From positions 1 to 14,925 of the forward strand of contig DATARS010000187.1 of assembly GCA_036269455.1 (NCBI GenBank): 14,925 nucleotides of DNA. The letters are read 5' to 3'. The DNA is from CF-96 sp036269455 (GTDB taxonomy: Bacteria > Chloroflexota > Dormibacteria > Aeolococcales > Aeolococcaceae). The notes under the pieces were generated by a model. That model had not been told where the DNA came from and ran no database searches. It was given only the letters and a program-made list of their open reading frames with translations. The position numbers were made by a program, and so were the translations under genes. Position 1 is the stretch's first letter. Every line of letters starts with the position of its first letter. Positions 13,652-14,925 of this stretch are shown here, in pieces.

Positions 13652-14085
13652 GAGAGTTCCTCGTCCACGTCGCGGTGCGCTCCTCGGCCCCGGTCGAGCA
13701 GGTCTGGGAGGTGCTCGCCGACGCGCGCCGCTGGAAGGAGTGGACCCCCTTCACCATCTCCGAGCTCGAGCGCGAGGGCTCGCCCACCCCCGACGGCGTC
13801 GGCGCAATGCGCCGCTTCGGCCGGGGCCGGGTGGTGAGCCGCGAGGAGGTGACCGGGTTCGATCCGCCCCGCCGGCTCACCTACGAGCTGCGCAGCGGCC
13901 TGCCGATCCGCGACTACCGCGCCGAGGTCACCCTGACGCCCTGGTCGGAGGGCACCGAGATCGTCTGGCGGAGCCGCTTCGAGCAGCGCGTCCCCGGCAC
14001 CGGCGCCTTCTTCCGCGCCTTCCTCCAGCGCATCCTCGGCGACACCGCCACCCGGCTGGCGCGCCGGGCGGAGCAGCCGCGCTAG
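13648..14085 (+). CDS. SRPBCC (START-like) family protein
   Basis: This 145-residue protein fits the SRPBCC/polyketide-cyclase-2 fold, a helix-grip domain that binds hydrophobic ligands. It opens with VHVAVRSSAPVEQVWEVLAD, then WKEWTPF, the family's first strand and helix; GVGAMRRFGRG, FDPPRRLTYEL and TEIVWRSRFEQRVPG mark later strands, and a C-terminal helix covers about residues 120-143. The ATG overlaps the preceding stop, so it ends the MarR-MFS-small protein operon. It may bind the compound exported by the MFS protein, but that is only an inference from context. The ligand and any enzymatic activity are unknown. Its stop shares CTAG with the convergent gene. Confidence 0.85.
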   Translation: MREFLVHVAVRSSAPVEQVWEVLADARRWKEWTPFTISELEREGSPTPDGVGAMRRFGRGRVVSREEVTGFDPPRRLTYELRSGLPIRDYRAEVTLTPWSEGTEIVWRSRFEQRVPGTGAFFRAFLQRILGDTATRLARRAEQPR

Positions 14086-14420
14086 GCCGTCGTCGAGGCC
14101 TCGGTGGCCGCGCGGGGACCCTCGGACTGGAGGACCTCGAAGCTCCACAGGTCGGCGTGCCGGGCGGCGGGACCGCCCTTGGCGTGCTGGGCGTGGCCGC
14201 GCTCGAAGGCCTGGGAGGTGCGCCAGCGCTCGAAGTCCTCCTCGCTGCGCCAGCGGGTGTAGACGAGGTAGAGGTCGGTGCCGCCGGTGGGGCGGAGCAG
14301 CTCGAAATACTCGAACCCCTCCTCGGCGGACACCACGCCGGCGCGCGCCGCGAAGCGCTGCTCGAGGGTCTCGCGCATCTCCGCGGGGACGGTGAGCGCG
14401 TTGATCTTCACGACGGACAT
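14082..14420 (-). CDS. MhuD/IsdG-like haem-degrading monooxygenase (ABM fold)
   Basis: This 112-residue protein is in the antibiotic-biosynthesis-monooxygenase fold and closely resembles mycobacterial MhuD. The start SVVKINALTVPAEM matches MhuD's 'VVKINAIEVP', with the haem-contacting N7 kept. GFEYFELLRPTGG and YTRWRSEEDFERW follow, with the essential W66 kept. The axial histidine is probably H76 in ERGHAQH, one residue later than in MhuD (H75). MhuD opens haem and releases iron, so this enzyme may recycle haem iron; other ABM monooxygenases are less alike. A GGGAG ribosome site lies about 7 nt upstream of the ATG. It is convergent with the SRPBCC gene and lies 40 nt from the phosphodiesterase gene on the same strand. 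Confidence 0.86.
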   Translation of the reverse strand: MSVVKINALTVPAEMRETLEQRFAARAGVVSAEEGFEYFELLRPTGGTDLYLVYTRWRSEEDFERWRTSQAFERGHAQHAKGGPAARHADLWSFEVLQSEGPRAATEASTTA

Positions 14421-14460
14421 GGTTGGCTCCCGCAGACCGAGGGGTGGATCGCTCTCCGCA

Positions 14461-14925
14461 TCATCCCAGCCCAGCCCGGACGGACGCGCCGAGCAGGCGG
14501 GGCTGGTCGGTGGTGACGAAGTCGGCGCCGCGGCGGCGCATCCGGGCGGCGACGCGGGGCTCGTTCACCGTCCAGGCGGTGAGCGGCAGGCCGAGGCGGC
14601 GGGCGGTGGCGCAGAGCGCGGTGCTCACCGCCCAGCGGTCGACGGTCACCGCCGCGGCGCCGACCTCGGCTGCGAGCCGCTCGAGCCGGCCGACCAGGAG
14701 GCGGCGGAGGGCACAGGCGGCGACGTGGCGGGCGGTGGTCTCCGGGCGCGGGGCGTAGACCGGGAGGGTGCGCCAGCGGGCCAGCCGCGGCGCCCGCCCG
14801 CGGAGCCGGTTCAGCGGCTCGGCCCCGTCGGTGCAGACGGCGAACAGGTCGACGTCGGCGCGTCCCGCCGCCCAGGCGCCGAGCGGGTCGACGACGGCGT
14901 CGTGCTTGATGTCGAGGAGCAGCGG
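14461..14925 (-). CDS. Glycerophosphodiester phosphodiesterase family protein, C-terminal part
   Basis: The minus-strand frame runs in from the right edge (PLLLDIKHDAV) to TGA at 14461, giving 154 residues. It matches GDPD/GlpQ-type TIM-barrel enzymes, which hydrolyse deacylated phospholipids to an alcohol and glycerol-3-phosphate. Seen are LLLDIK (the conserved LEIK-type strand), an internal LPVYAPRP stretch, LTAWTVNEP (the family 'vwTVN') and GADFVTTDQP (the family 'GvdgiiTD.P'). Catalytic residues near the N-terminus (HRG and its Glu/Asp partners) lie beyond the window. The frame is open throughout, and the window edge truncates the 5' end. The ABM monooxygenase follows 40 nt downstream on the same strand, so they may be co-transcribed. 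Confidence 0.86.
   Translation of the reverse strand, partial: PLLLDIKHDAVVDPLGAWAAGRADVDLFAVCTDGAEPLNRLRGRAPRLARWRTLPVYAPRPETTARHVAACALRRLLVGRLERLAAEVGAAAVTVDRWAVSTALCATARRLGLPLTAWTVNEPRVAARMRRRGADFVTTDQPRLLGASVRAGLG

Overview
The window is very GC-rich, gene-dense bacterial chromosome with no phage, transposon, CRISPR, rRNA or tRNA signal. Its content (bacterial Ku and LigD-type NHEJ genes, an AhpE-like peroxiredoxin, a MhuD-like haem monooxygenase, a DUF2330 protein, frequent GTG starts and probable leaderless promoters) suggests an actinobacterium or a high-GC Chloroflexota/Dormibacterota-like soil lineage. The phylum is an inference and cannot be settled from this sequence alone.

Region 1 (1-6166, all + strand) is a double-strand-break repair island. 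It holds the C-terminus of a LigD-type primase-polymerase, a small membrane protein, an HNH endonuclease, a 177-nt intergenic region packed with hairpins, Ku, a protein co-linear with the LigD ligase domain, and a UvrD/AddB-like helicase fused to an Fe-S PD-(D/E)XK nuclease. Ku, the ligase-like gene and the helicase-nuclease sit almost end to end (4-nt overlap, then a 14-nt gap) and look like one operon. The main surprise is that the ligase-like protein keeps the ligase and OB-fold layout but has lost the adenylated lysine and the other signature catalytic residues. It is therefore probably a pseudo-ligase, perhaps a structural NHEJ factor.

Region 2 (6163-9346, + strand) carries a cupredoxin lipoprotein (overlapping the helicase stop), a PIG-L family deacetylase and an S9 prolyl-oligopeptidase-family peptidase. 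The peptidase's Shine-Dalgarno sequence lies inside a perfect hairpin next to the ATG.

Region 3 (9274-10892, - strand) holds a DUF2330 membrane-anchored secreted protein, whose end overlaps the S9 gene by 73 nt, and an AhpE-like peroxiredoxin upstream of it. A second Shine-Dalgarno-masking hairpin precedes the DUF2330 gene.

Region 4 (11004-14085, + strand) has a Pro/Thr-rich lipoprotein, then a MarR regulator with a palindrome at its start codon, an MFS exporter, a conserved small protein and an SRPBCC protein, the last four packed like an operon. Region 5 (14082-14925, - strand) holds the MhuD/IsdG-like monooxygenase and the 3' part of a glycerophosphodiester phosphodiesterase that runs off the window.
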